Assembly: GCA_910591455.2 (NCBI GenBank)
Contig: OU342817.1
Span: 979,268-1,043,267, forward strand
Length of the DNA: 64,000 bases
Source: Pholis gunnellus
Taxonomy: Eukaryota > Chordata > Actinopteri > Perciformes > Pholidae
Direction of reading: 5' to 3'
Program-made: the position numbers and the translations under genes
Shown here: piece by piece, positions 24,048 through 35,620 of the stretch
Layout of the letters: each line of letters begins with the position of its first letter
Numbering within the stretch: the stretch's first letter is position 1
The notes under the pieces: model-generated
The model's database searches: none
Told to the model about the DNA's origin: nothing
Seen by the model: only the letters and a program-made list of their open reading frames with translations

Positions 24048-24593
24048 ATGTTTGTGTCTAAGTGACTAATGGGGACAACAGTGTTTTAAATTGGTCCAGT
24101 TTTGAGGGAGAACGCTGCAGACGGCAACCGCTAAACGAGCTGTGATGTAATCGCTCGGGGAAACTCACTCCGCCAATGAACGTCCACTAAAAGTGCTTTT
24201 TGTTGCCACTGAAAGGCTCAGATAGTTATTAAACAGCCCAGTATCATGGCAGGTCAATTCCTTTCCCCGTTCATGAAACCAATAGATTTAATTTCATCAC
24301 TATTTCACGAACTGCCGTGAGACTGTGTTGTATTATTAGTGTCTGACAAAAACTCTTTTAGAGCTAAGCTTTCTGTGACCAGACCTCCTGTTTCCAACGC
24401 TGACTCACTTTCTCACGGTTGTCTTCCAGCAACAATAACAGACAGAACGATCGCTGTAGGGTTCTTATGTTGTCAGACACTTAAAATAACAACCTGAGCC
24501 TCTCAGTGGCAACAACAAGCACTTTTAGTAGACGTACATTCTCCTTTAATTCTGGACCAATTTAAAACACTAATACTTAGACACAAGAACATG
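24048..24593. mobile_element. Foldback/MITE-like element with long imperfect inverted arms
   Basis: The left arm (about 24048-24235) and right arm (about 24466-24593) are imperfect reverse complements. Shared words are GTGTTTTAAATTGGTCCAG and ACTAAAAGTGCTTNTTGTTG in one orientation at left and the complement at right. The non-arm middle is about 230 bp. No open frame is present. It resembles a MITE common in teleosts. Confidence 0.7.
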
Positions 24594-24599
24594 GAGCAA

Positions 24600-26750
24600 T
24601 AGAGTCCAGGTTAAAAGACACAGAAGCTGCTTAAGATTGTGTGAACAAGAAGGTAGTACAACTACCCCATAAGTATTACTTTTACTAAAATCAACAAGAT
24701 GATTTGATGGATATGTCTTTGGCTGTCTCATTCTTGATGGACGCTGATCACATCATTACAACCAATGTGCTGCCATCTAGTGGACAAAGTTTGAAGAGTC
24801 AGTCAGAGTCAAGAATCAATGTGGTGGATATGAATTAGATTTGTAATCACATGTTGGAACACTTAAGTGAATATCTAAAAATATGATGAAACGATACTGT
24901 GACAACTATGTGAATATTTAAATAAGCTTGCTGGACACTGCAGGTGATAAGAATATGTAAATATATATAATATAGTCAACAATGTCTCAATGTTATTGTA
25001 GTTCATGCAGTTCTGAGAACAGTGCATTACTAATTATCTTTTTTTGTATGCGAAAACTAAAAGATGTTTTTCTTTACAACATGATTTGTTATATTTTTTT
25101 GACAAGCATGGTTTTCAGAAGAAAAGAAGAATGAAACCCTTTTGAAACCATTTTCCATTGTATTGTTTTCAGTGTGAAGTAATGTCACAAAAGGATGGAA
25201 AAGAAGTCAACTCTCTGTTAGCCTGTATATTTTGTGAGTATTTTTCTACACTAGTACACAATCCAAAGTGATGAGTAAATGTGGGTATTTATTTATCAAG
25301 TTCAGTAAAGCGTCCATATAAAACCTAACTTTGAATGTTTTCTAAAATGATGCAGCAACATAGAAGCTTTTAGTGGGATACATGTATACAAGCATTACAT
25401 GCTCATTCTAAAGGACGTGGTCATCTGAAATTAGTTAAAGAAAAAATTGCAATTGCCAAAAACAGGATGTAAGTGAAGGTAAAGACATGGCTAGCAACTG
25501 GGGCTGGGCAATAGTTAGTATTAGAGAACAGAGTTAATGTCCCTGCACATGATTGTACTGTGAAAATATTCTGTCTGTAGGATGACGATGCACACCGACA
25601 CATCAGGACAAGAGAAAAAACTAAAGGCAGGAATTAAGCTTGAACTTCATTAATTAGTAATTTCTCCTTAATGCAACCAAAGATTGAACTGCAGGACAGT
25701 AACATGTAATTCAACTCAAAAGCTTTTATGTCAGAAATAAACATCTTAGGAGCTCAAAAAGGAAAACACTGATAGCTCTGTGTAAAAGACGGCTTGTAAT
25801 GAAATGTAAACTGGTTGTTGAAATCATATCTTCTGGTATAAACTTTGGAGCATTTCAGAAACAAAAAACTAAATACATATAATTTATGGCCACTGCGGCG
25901 TACGCAGTCTCCAAAATACAGTCGTAGCAACAGTTACTATGGCATAAAATATACCGTCAAAGTTTTACACCAACTCCTTTACTGTCATTTCATCATCACT
26001 AGTGTTATTTTCACATTAATCTGATTCTATCTCTAACTCGCTCCTGTCCATGCAGACTAGATTATTATTTTCTCCTGTTGTCACAGAATCATTGTTTCTG
26101 TCACATAGTGTGGCTTTTACACCAATAATCTCTTTATGATGTAGATGTTGAGCACTATATGTTTCAACTTAAAGCTACACTAGCTGTACTATCTCTACAA
26201 ATGTCAGTGGATCTACTGTATCTTTTCTTCTCAATATTATTCAAAAGCATTTAAAAGTACAGGATGAATACATTAATAGCAGAAGTAACTAATGCAGAAC
26301 CAGCAGGTGGAGTTGGGTGAGCCAAGTTGAACCTCTTGAACTCATAAATGTATCCATTTATTGCAACAAATGGAACCACAGTTATGCTTGGCGCTGGTGG
26401 CTCCGCTCTTAAAATGCTCCCTGGATTAGCTAAGCAGCACACAGAGCCTAAACAGGGAGCACCGTGCAGACACCCCCAAAAACAACGGAACCCAACGCCA
26501 AGTCTGGTATAACACCAGCAAGCCTGCTGCGGAACCTCTGAACCCTTTATCTTAAGAATAAGGGTGCAAGCATACATCATCCTACCATGATGTGAAATAT
26601 TTATGTGCAGCAGCAAGCTGCTGCAGACGTCAGCTATCACGTGTTAGCTGTTTCTTCATGTCATGTGAAACTGGCAACTTTCCTCGCTTGATAACATTTT
26701 GGTTGCCTAAAAATGTCAGCGTTTGGTTGTACTTAGCTCCACCCTCTCCT
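24600..26750. other. No supported gene; AT-rich intergenic
   Basis: The longest open frame here (26251-26640, minus, 129 codons) has no recognisable domain, no neighbouring exons and mixed composition, so I leave it uncalled. A CTCF-like word TGCCATCTAGTGGAC lies near 24769-24783. Confidence 0.4.
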
Positions 26751-27594
26751 GCTGTGGTTGCAAAAAAACAACAAGATGGCGACGGCCAAAATGCAGAACT
26801 GGAGACTTGAAAACTGTAGTCTATCTTTGTAGACATCTGAGGGTGAACCCCCGAATATGCTGTGGTCACAAACAGGGATATCTTTGATATTTAAAGTAAT
26901 TTTATGAATTGTTTGAAGTTGTTATAACTTATTTACTGCTTGGTCTAAAAGTCTAGCCCAAAAGATCTTGAACTATTTCAGAAAATAAAAATAATTTTAG
27001 ATGATTTGAAGTTGATGTTAGCTGCATATGGCCTCACACATATACTAAGTGAAGTGCACAATGACACATTAGAGGACAACAGAAAGCACTCAAGACAGTA
27101 TTTGTTATATCAAATAGGATTTATCATTTAATATTTTTTCCATCATTAGCCCTATAACTACAGAACAACAAAATGCAATTCAACACAGAATAGAAATTTA
27201 ACAAAATGTATTCAAGAGTAGATAGAAAAAAAATAGAAAAAAACCCTGTATTGAACAATGTAAACTGGCTGCAGTGTTGATATATATTCAATATTTTTAT
27301 GAAAATACGTTTACATTATAATAGAAAATAAAAAAATACATTCACATATTCGGTATTCAGGTTTGCTGAGTTAATAGGGCTGCAGAATTAAACTTTTACA
27401 TTGGTGGTAATGAAGTCAGCAGGTTAACGTTTCTAGAACAACATGTTGGCACACTTAGTCAGAGTAAATCTCTGTTTTCTTTCAGGGAAATAGAACAAAA
27501 ATAGCAAATTACTCCTGCAGGGATACATTTGTAGAAAACAAAAATGTTATAAGTTTCTCTCTTTATCTGACACACATTGATTGTTGAGCTTCTC

Positions 27595-27835
27595 TTCGTC
27601 AAAGCAATTTAAGTCTCAGTCTCTTGGTTTTGGAGACTTGTGCTCTGCTTCTACGCTCATGTTAATCAGGGACTGAACTCACTGATTCCAGCCTGGCTTT
27701 GCTTCAGATTTCTCTCTTTCATGAAGCATGTCAGTACTATGGAGCGGAAGGAGTATCTGGCTTAAATCCTTTAAGTCTACTTGGCAGTTTTATCAACTCT
27801 GCCCTCTCTCACATCTCCTTTGTCGCTCACTTTTC
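27595..27835 (-). pseudogene. Decayed GTPase C-terminal tail, copy A
   Basis: On the minus strand this aligns with the last coding part of the neighbouring GTPase genes, in the region that reads RLKEI, PNPLSTPEYIDML and KQRVQYL in intact copies. Stops and frameshifts interrupt it, and several words are altered (for example TACTCTGG has become TACTATGG on the plus strand). Only the 3' end of the former gene remains. It shows that the array once held at least one more GTPase member. Confidence 0.75.
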
Positions 27836-28055
27836 ATAAAAAATCATAAAAAAAACAACAACATTTGTTTGACAGTCCAGCACTACAGGTCCCATTCGCG
27901 CTGGTACTTGTGTTGTCATAATTTGGTTGTCTTGGCTATAGACATGAAAAAATCGTTGTCCCATTTGGACCTTGCCCAGAATCACTCACAATCTTTTCTT
28001 GTTATTTTTATTAGAGATTCACCGAGGCCGATCTGCGTTTCCCAAAGGATTTTTT

Positions 28056-28071
28056 AAAGGGGGGGGGGGCA
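28056..28071. repeat. Poly-G run beside the assembly gap
   Basis: A run of ten G starts 40-50 bp before the gap at 28113. Homopolymer G often stops sequencing, so it may explain why the gap lies here. Confidence 0.7.
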
Positions 28072-28112
28072 ATTGAGTTAAATGTATCAATCTGGCGTAC
28101 TTCGAGAGCAAA

Positions 28113-28212
28113 NNNNNNNNNNNNNNNNNNNNNNNNNNNNNNNNNNNNNNNNNNNNNNNNNNNNNNNNNNNNNNNNNNNNNNNNNNNNNNNNNNNNNNNN
28201 NNNNNNNNNNNN
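28113..28212. other. Assembly gap of 100 N
   Basis: Exactly 100 N, a common placeholder for a gap of unknown size. The true amount of missing DNA is unknown. Open frames crossing it have no meaning. Confidence 0.99.
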
Positions 28213-29093
28213 AAATGAATGAAGACGTTAGATCTATGAAGAGCTTTGTGCTCTTGTACAGAATGTTGTGCTGGTCTCTCTCTGGAATGTACCATTTATT
28301 CAAGTACTGCACTTAAGTAGAACTTTGAGGTATTTGTAGCCTACTTTACTTGAGTATTTGCATTTTATGTAACTTTAAACTTCACTACATCTCTGAGGAA
28401 TATATTATACTTTTAAATGAACTATATTTATTGATAATATTAGTTACTAGGTAGGCTACTTTGCAGATTCAGATTCTTAATACAAAATATAATGTAAAGA
28501 TTACACGGTCAAGCTACTTCAACTCTCCGAGCCAAACTAGAGCCTGTCACTGCGCACCAATATGGACAAAATGTGCATGGAAAGAGCCATCCACTAAGAA
28601 GTTGAACAATATTTTTGGTTCATTATAAAACTTTGGTGTGCTAAAATAAAGAGAATCGCTGGCCTAGGTAATTAATGGGAAACATTTCTGATACTGATGT
28701 CGGTCCGATACTGACTCAAACAGCTGGATTGGTTGACAATGGGCCTGACTGGTATCGGTGACCATTATTTTAATTTAAAGAAGTCCATTACATCTACATC
28801 TATGTATTTATTTGTTACATTTAGATTTATAAAGTTAATAAAGCAAAGTTTAAGTCAGACCTGATAGTTTCTTACACATTAAAGAATGATCCTTGTCACT
28901 TCCACATAGTGAGACATACATCTTATTAATTAAAAACTGGTATCGGATCAGTACGCGACATCTACAGATACTCAAGAATCAGTATTAATAAGTATTTCGG
29001 TATTGGGCCTGAAAACGGTGGATCGCTGCATTCCTAATTTCTATATACAGAGTGGGTCTCGTCTGGGTCTTGATGGAATTAGTTGAGACCTCG

Positions 29094-30773
29094 TCATGGT
29101 CTCGGTTGCATCTGGTCTTGAGATTCTTGACGATGGAGGAGTTTCTCTCCTTTGTCTACTTTAGCCGTGAACTCTGCCTTTTCTCTCATGTCTCTCAGGT
29201 ACTGAACTCGTTGCTTCCAGCCTGACTTGGCCTCAGCTTTCTCTCCCTCAATGAGCATGTCAATGTACTCTGGAGTGGAGAGAGGATTTGGTTTCAGTGC
29301 TATCTCTTTAAGTCTGTTTAGACACTCAGCAGACTTCTCCATCAATTTCACCACATCATGCTGCACACGATCATATTCAGCCTTCAGTTGTTCAACCAAT
29401 GCCTCAACAGGTGCCTTAGCCTCTGAGGCTTCCAGGTACTTTTCCTTCAGCTTTGTCACTGTTTGTTTTTCAATAACTTCCTCATAGTCCCATCTGTACT
29501 TCTGATTAAAATGTTGATTCCAGAAGCATTTACCTGGGCACTGAGTACAGTATCCATCTGATCCCATTGCACCACAACCTTTTTTACCCTCATCATTTGG
29601 AATGATACAAACACGATGGCAGGTGAAATGACACAGCTGACAATTGGTGATGAATATTCCAGTTCCAGAAATGTCTTCTTTAACAACCTTCATGACGGTG
29701 ACTTCAAACTCAAAGTTCTCATTTCTGCTGATCTCTGCCTCATGCTCTTTAAGTTTTTCAGCTGTCTGTTTAATCTTCTCACCCTTAGCTAACCCAAGTT
29801 TAACCTTCATCTGCAAACTTTCAATTGAAATCTCGAGCTGCTTTCTCTCTTTGAGGACTTCCTTCGTCATTGTCAAGCTTTTGGTTTTTATTTTAGTCAA
29901 AGCAACAAAGAAGCTCTTCATGCTTTTTGTCCCCATGTTCCAAAACATCTGATCAAAGCTTCCATCTTCATCTTCATCATCCTCACTCACGTCTGCTGCA
30001 GATGATTTGTTGTCTGCAAACAACACTGAGTTGTTGAATTTGAAGTGAATCGGCAGCTTTTTCTTTGTTTTAGGACACGGGACACCTGAAGCATTGATCG
30101 CCTCTAGAACTGGTGGTTGCTTGCCGTCTGCGAATGTCACCAGAATTCTGATGTTTTCTGCGACATCTTTGCCAAAGATTGAGAGCACAGAATCAAACAC
30201 ATATTTCTGTGTTGGTGTGAGTCGAGCTAAAGGAGCCTGAGCTACGAAACACACAGCGTCAATGTCACTGACACCATGATCAGCAGAGAAGAGTTTACGT
30301 AGCTGTTCTGTGATCTCTCTGTCTCTCTCTATGCCTCTTGTATCTCCAAAACCTGGAGTGTCAACGATGGTCAGAGAGCAATCTATTGCAAAATCCTTCC
30401 GGTGGTTGATTTTGTACACAGTGACTTCAGAAGTCTGGCTCTGAGCTTGTGATTTCGCCTGATCCTCATCAACTAACTTAAACCGATAGGAATCCTCCCA
30501 TTCCACACCTAGAATGTAATTGATCATCCCATTGATGAGAGTTGACTTCCCAGCACCAGTCGCTCCGAGGACCATTATGGTGCGATTAGTCTTACCAGTG
30601 GACTCTTTCCCAAAACTGAAACGTCTGCACCCTTCTATATTGATGTGTTCATCCTTCAGGAGGACTTTATAAACAGGGAGAGGCGCTGTCCCTGTTAGCA
30701 GTGTACTTTTTGCTTTAACAGCATCAGCAAGCCGTTTGGGAGGGTAACCAAACGCAGCCTTCACTTGGTTCAT
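29094..30773 (-). CDS. Standalone AIG1/septin-like P-loop GTPase, copy 1
   Basis: Predicted cytosolic GTPase of 559 aa, coding part in one exon. Walker A GATGAGKS is at residues 70-77, and switch II DTPGFGD at 138-144. A septin/AIG1-like G4 equivalent reads TFAD, keeping the Asp but not the NKxD form. After the G domain come an acidic stretch, a coiled-coil, then a Cys-rich module from about 378 with spacing C-x2-C-x3-C-x3-C-x10-C-x8-C-x2-C-x3-C, and another coiled-coil to the end. I start at ATG 30773: the frame stays open 13 codons further but only to a GTG, and the AG acceptor is at 30910-30908 with a 5' UTR in between. The same module forms the C-terminal half of the SNTX-like gene at 44068-50652. 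I know no assigned function for this family; a role in innate defence is inference. Confidence 0.85.
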   Translation of the reverse strand: MNQVKAAFGYPPKRLADAVKAKSTLLTGTAPLPVYKVLLKDEHINIEGCRRFSFGKESTGKTNRTIMVLGATGAGKSTLINGMINYILGVEWEDSYRFKLVDEDQAKSQAQSQTSEVTVYKINHRKDFAIDCSLTIVDTPGFGDTRGIERDREITEQLRKLFSADHGVSDIDAVCFVAQAPLARLTPTQKYVFDSVLSIFGKDVAENIRILVTFADGKQPPVLEAINASGVPCPKTKKKLPIHFKFNNSVLFADNKSSAADVSEDDEDEDGSFDQMFWNMGTKSMKSFFVALTKIKTKSLTMTKEVLKERKQLEISIESLQMKVKLGLAKGEKIKQTAEKLKEHEAEISRNENFEFEVTVMKVVKEDISGTGIFITNCQLCHFTCHRVCIIPNDEGKKGCGAMGSDGYCTQCPGKCFWNQHFNQKYRWDYEEVIEKQTVTKLKEKYLEASEAKAPVEALVEQLKAEYDRVQHDVVKLMEKSAECLNRLKEIALKPNPLSTPEYIDMLIEGEKAEAKSGWKQRVQYLRDMREKAEFTAKVDKGEKLLHRQESQDQMQPRP

Positions 30774-31615
30774 TTTGATTTTTAAATAACTAAATTTACA
30801 ATCAGATGACACCAGGACCAGCCCTCTGAAAGGTTAGTTAGTTCTACACATGTGGAACTTGTATGTCTTCTGCTCTTGAAGTGAAAGAAGTTCTCTCAGG
30901 TCCAAATCTGCAAAAGATGACAAAAATAAAAATGCACAGAATTCAACCCTCATTTGCAGCACCATTCTACGTTTCCTATTTCTACTGCATTAAAACTAAT
31001 ACAGGCTCAGATCACTATGACTAATATTGAAACTAAGTAGGCCACAGATACGGTGTAATAAATATTCATGTGACATTTTCTTTTCATATTTTCCCTTTTA
31101 ACACATTATTGGACAAAGTCTCTCTGTCCAACTGGCAAATTCAAATCATTAGTTTGCAACAGAGCTACATATCAGCAGTAACGTTAGCATGAGGTCGGTT
31201 CACAGAAACATCACAAAAATAGCAGAATGTATTGCCAGCCTTCCTTAAATAACAATGGGCCTCATGCAAGAACCACTCGTACCAACAGATGTGTTCTTAA
31301 GAGGCCTGTACGTGTGATTTAGAGAACTTGCCGCATTCACCAATTTTCTGGTATTTTGAATTTACAAAATCAATGAACGAGTGGTCCAGACCTGTAGTAG
31401 GAGTCACGTGGGATTGGTCTGCTGTTAATAAAGCCAACGTTTTTCACTATTTGATTGTTTATTTCATTACTTTGAGTTTGAAAACCCGATATTAATTACA
31501 CTGTATAATTATGTTGACATTATCTTGTTGGACTCAAACAGGGAACGAGCAGATCAGAGTGTTCAGCAACTTACCTCAGTTTGTCTCTTATAGGGAGGGA
31601 AAGAAGAGTTCTGCT
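30774..31615 (-). promoter_or_regulatory. 5' UTR, intron and TATA promoter of GTPase copy 1
   Basis: A noncoding exon ends at 31575 with donor GTAAGT (plus-strand ACTTAC at 31569-31574). The second exon starts at 30907 after a TTTTGCAG acceptor. A TATAAAAGG box on the minus strand at 31636-31644 puts the likely start of transcription near 31610. A second, similar 5' exon ends at 32510 (see its entry), so the gene may use alternative promoters. Confidence 0.65.
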
Positions 31616-31635
31616 TCAGTTCTGCTTCTGTAGCT

Positions 31636-31644
31636 CCTTTTATA
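31636..31644 (-). promoter_or_regulatory. TATA box of GTPase copy 1
   Basis: TATAAAAGG on the minus strand, about 60 bp upstream of the exon 1 donor. The same box is conserved at 40297-40305 in the duplicate. It is followed by the sequence CTACAGAAGCAGAACTGAAG in the presumed first exon. Confidence 0.6.
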
Positions 31645-32509
31645 CAAACAGTGCACACACACACACACACATTTACAACAGCATAAGAACAAAATAAGAA
31701 ACTTCAACAGGAAAGCAAATGTGTTCATTCAAAGTCTGTAGTTCTTGGTTTTTGTCAGTCTGACTGTACTCTGTCACATAAATAATGCATATGTTACTAC
31801 TTTATGCCGTTTAATTTCAGCTGGACATTAAAGACTTTATGTCCTCACTGGTAACATGTAAAAAGACAATGTAAAACACAATACACACCGACAGGATAGT
31901 TGCTGCTGCTTGTTAAGCTTATTTCTTTGAGGGCAGTGTTGGAGCTGAAGGCAACTTTGATCGGTGCAATTCCCCCCAGTGGAAATCAAGCCCTTGAAAT
32001 CAAACAAGACCGGTTAGTTTAAAGTCCAGTTGTGTTTCACATTACAATGTAATTGAAACACAAGTGAATTATTTTACAATTAATAAAGCCTGAAGTTAGT
32101 GTTCTCTTTCCAATCTTTAGAATGATGAATTGATTTGGAGATCTGTGAGATTTTCAAAGAAGTGTTGTGCGTATTAAAACAATACTCTAAATAATCTCTT
32201 CACTGGGTTTTCCCTGATGAAAGTTGTGTTGGGAAGCCACAATAAACGAGTGATTCCTGTTCTTACATTAGAATCCAACATGTGGGACGACATGTAAAAC
32301 ACTGATTTAAACAAAACTCAAACTTGGAGCCAAATTGACCAAAGTCTATTTGCTATATTCTCAGAGATGGACTACAAAAACAATAAACACAAGCAAATCA
32401 TTCTAAAACTAAATCATGCAATAATGTTCATCAACCCAAAATCTTCAGTATCACAAACACTGAAACATAGAAGCTGTGGACTAAAAGATCAGAGTGTTCA
32501 GCAACTTAC

Positions 32510-32575
32510 CTCAGTTTGTCTCTGATCAGGAGTGAAGGAAGAGTTCTGCTTCAGTTCACTCTGTATATACACACA
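32510..32575 (-). promoter_or_regulatory. Alternative upstream 5' exon of GTPase copy 1
   Basis: Ends with GACAAACTGAG followed by GTAAGTTGC, the same donor context as the exon ending at 31575, so the 5' exon has been duplicated about 0.9 kb further upstream. A TATATACA word lies just before it at about 32563-32570. Confidence 0.5.
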
Positions 32576-32660
32576 CACACACACACACACACAGATATAC
32601 ACACACACACATACACACACGCACACACGCAAGCGCTCGCACACACACACACACACACAT
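32570..32660. repeat. (CA)n-type microsatellite
   Basis: Interrupted CA repeat with CACGCACACG and CAAGCGCTCG interruptions, immediately upstream of the second GTPase 5' exon. A shorter CA run is at 31656-31672. Confidence 0.9.
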
Positions 32661-33104
32661 TTCCAATAAGTGAGACCATTTACAAGAAACCCCACACAGC
32701 AAAAAAGAAAGTCAAAGTTTGCTCGCTATAAAACAGATAAACAGGAAGTCAAAAAGATGACATCCTGTTAGAACCATCGGTCGAATACTTGTAGTTACAT
32801 TTATTTTACACACACACAACAATTGAGACCATTTACAAGAAACCCCACCCAGCGAAGATAAAAGTAAAAGTAAATATGTTGCATGTTTGCTCTCTATAAA
32901 ACAGAGTGATACTGTTCTACATCAATACAAATACATCATTGTTACTGTCGTGGAAAATAATCTTTTTAACCTCCCGGTGAGAAATAATCGAGATGAGAAA
33001 ACTCTTAAAATATAAAAACATATTTATTTAACAGACACTAATGATAATTCAGCTGAATGGATAGAGCTCTTTCCCCACAGATGGTTCGGAGGTCTAACAA
33101 CAAG

Positions 33105-33387
33105 GAATAGACAAAAACAGAGTATATGCACGTTATCTCGTCTCCTCCCTTCACAGACGTCGTCCTCCTCTATCTGCCGCTGCACAGACCAAGGCTGGTT
33201 CCCAGTCTTGTCGTGGGAAGAGGGTTAGGTGGTGAAATAACACTACAGCAAGTCAGAAATGCTAAAATACCGATGAACTCATTTATCGTTAGGTTTTATA
33301 TGAGCCTGGTTGGCCTCATCTACATATATGCAGGTTTAAGCGATACAAGTTATACCTAAAAGAACGATATGATACATTTCCACAACA
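33105..33387 (-). repeat. Long inverted repeat, left arm (LTR-like)
   Basis: About 283 bp that is the near-perfect reverse complement of 34569-34862. On the minus strand it begins TGTTGTGG and is preceded by the polypurine-like CCAAAGGGGGAAT (plus-strand complement at about 33388-33400), as a 3' LTR would be. The duplicate arm lacks that polypurine context. I infer two inverted copies of an old LTR-type sequence; no gag, pol or env frame was seen. Confidence 0.6.
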
Positions 33388-33680
33388 ATTCCCCCTTTGG
33401 CCATTCCTATGGCCATTAAAGTATTTACAATTTATCGAAACATCAACACATTTTACCCCAAATGGTTTATATATGCACATCATTAATCAATAAGTTTAAC
33501 ATTAGCTGTTTTGTGAGATTATATTTCTATAATAGTAAGCTATAATAAACACAAGTATTACACAAAAAGTCACTTTCGTAGTCCTAAGGGAGGAACAAGT
33601 CAGATGTTGCGGAATCTGCCTTTTTTAGACTAAACAGTGGAATGTGCATGTGTGATGCCTGAGATGTTTTGGATCTTTGG

Positions 33681-33869
33681 CTCACTCTTCTGATGTGTGT
33701 TCTATCTGTGCGAGCAGAGGCTGTGTTCATGTTTTAAACACGTCTCACTCTTCTGATGTGTGTTCTATCTGTGCGAGCAGAGGCTGTGTTCATGTTTTAA
33801 ACACGTCTCACTCTTCTGATGTGTGTTCTATCTGTGCGAGCAGAGGCTGTGGTCATGTTTTAAACACGT
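33681..33869. repeat. 63-bp tandem repeat, three copies
   Basis: The unit starts CTCACTCTTCTGATGTGTG at 33681, 33744 and 33807. The copies are almost identical. The period is 21 codons, so an open frame with a repeated SSDVCSICASRGC word runs through it, but it lies in the middle of the inverted LTR-like structure and has no exon context. Confidence 0.93.
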
Positions 33870-34568
33870 CACAGCTCGTGTGCTGCCGGACTGTGAACTT
33901 AGCATATTCATATCACATGTTATTCGATGGTGACTTAATGGTTTTACAAATCTAGTGGTTGCTGATTTGAGTTATTCTCACTATAATTGTTTGCATTCGG
34001 TTGTACATTCTTTGGTTGCCGTGGTTTCTGATGCATCAATTGTTAGGACACAATTATTATTACACAAAGAGCAGAAAACACATTGAACCTCTTAGGCCAC
34101 ACCACCCCTGAGAGAAAATGGGTGCCTTAGTGCAGGAGATCTGCCTTCCAGTGTGGCGTCATCTTTGCACATATACCTCCTACCACACTGATTTCTGTGT
34201 GACAGCTTTGCAGTTTGGGAAACTCGGGTTGCTCCTCCTCTCTCTCCCCAGCCACACAAAATGAGTGAGGTGATCGGCTACATGTTTGATGCGTTGTTAG
34301 CAAACAATACATTGCTCTACAAATACTAAAAAACAGTGAACCCTCTTGTGTACCATGCTAAATTATAAAATGTGATATGTTATAATTTCTTTACTTTGTT
34401 TCCAGTAACTGTTTCTTTAGGTCTAGTTTTAAACCTGAGGTCTACAGATAAATGATCCTACCTAGTTATTCTCTGACAAATCACTACTGCAAAGTTCAAC
34501 TATGCCCACAAAAGAGTTGTGCTTTGGCTCGCATTTATTAATTGTCAGACATGTTTCTATTTTGTAAC

Positions 34569-34862
34569 TGTTGTGGAAATTTATCATATCTTTCTTTTAG
34601 GTATAACTTGTATCGCTTAAACCTGCATATATGCAGATGAGGCCAACCAGGCTCATTTAAAACCTAACGATAAATGAGTTCATCGGTGTTTTAGCATTTC
34701 TGACTTGCTGTAGTGTTATTTCACCACCTAACCCTCTTCCCACGAAAAGACTGGGAACCGGCCTTGGTCTGTGCAGCGGCAGATAGAGGAGGACGACATC
34801 TGCGAAGGGGGGGTGAAGGGAGGAGACGAGATAACGTGCATATACTCTGTTTTTGTCTATTC
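34569..34862 (+). repeat. Long inverted repeat, right arm (LTR-like)
   Basis: Partner of 33105-33387 in opposite orientation, beginning TGTTGTGGAAATTTATC. On the plus strand the LTR-like sequence may continue past 34862 to around 35240, since TGACATCACC repeats and further AT-rich sequence follow without a clear boundary. The 1.2 kb between the arms holds the 63-bp tandem repeat and no transposase. Confidence 0.6.
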
Positions 34863-35620
34863 TTTTATCCGCTGCTCATCTCAGTGGCTGGGCTCCTTGT
34901 GACATCACCTCTGACATCACCTCTGACCTGGGGCCGCATGGTCCTACCCAGGAGTCCTCTCCTGTTGTTTTACAGCAGTCTGCTTTTCATCAGTTGTCTC
35001 CGCTTCTCCTCCCCTGTCTCTGAAAAGCCTCGCCTTGAATTCCTTAACTTTCCCTGATGGCTATTCTTTACAGTGTTTAATCCTCCAGTGTTTACGCATT
35101 CATGATTTCAATACATTCAATATGTCAATATACTGTAACATATAATATCCTTCATGTAAACATATTACAAACATAATTCATTCTTCAGTAAATAATTTGT
35201 GACTCTTACATATTTTACATTTTATTATTGTGACACTTCTATTCACCACGAAGGGTGCTATAAATTCTACTACTAATACTTCTTAATACTGTAATTCTCC
35301 ACACTTGCAAGCGGAACACGGTTTCACAGATACATATTGCAGAGTCTGTGGAAGTGACTTCAAAGAACAGTTGCACGTACAGAGTATTTATACACTTAGA
35401 GACCATGTACAGCACGCTTTGCTGCATCTAGGTACTTTCCATCTCGAAGGTGTTATTTCCTGTTTTACCGAGGTGTTGTTTTTACCAAGGCGCTGGTTCC
35501 ATTTTTACCTTCTGCAAACTGTTATGTTTCTGATGAACATTGTCTTTACACTGTTATACGGGCCTAGCTGATTACATTCTGTTGGTTATAAGCACATAAG
35601 CATATATTTTACCATTACAT
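34863..35620. other. No gene seen between LTR-like arm and duplication unit 2
   Basis: AT-rich sequence with a short (TGACATCACC)n-type repeat near 34899-34925. Open frames here (34713-35057, 35305-35571) show no family resemblance. Confidence 0.4.

Larger units (their letters stand above)
26759..32537. repeat. Segmental duplication, unit 1
   Basis: Near-identical by eye to 35621-41236, in the same orientation. The shared DNA starts at TGCAAAAAAACAACAAGATG and includes the GTPase-tail pseudogene, the intact GTPase gene, its introns and two 5' exons. Unit 1 has an extra segment, about 27945-28285, that contains the N gap and is absent from unit 2. Unit 1 continues past the second 5' exon into its own TATA-like upstream DNA, where unit 2 breaks. 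Confidence 0.85.

Noticed and set aside
26251..26640. 129-codon minus-strand frame
   Set aside because: No recognisable domain, no adjacent exons, and mixed composition. It could be chance in a repeat-rich region.
30774..30812. Thirteen-codon N-terminal extension of GTPase copy 1 (and 39435-39473 of copy 2)
   Set aside because: The extended frame would begin at GTG; an ATG in good position is available at 30773 (39434), so I treat the upstream part as 5' UTR.
33105..34862. Intact endogenous retrovirus between GTPase copies
   Set aside because: The LTR-like arms are inverted instead of direct, and no gag, pol or env frame lies between them.
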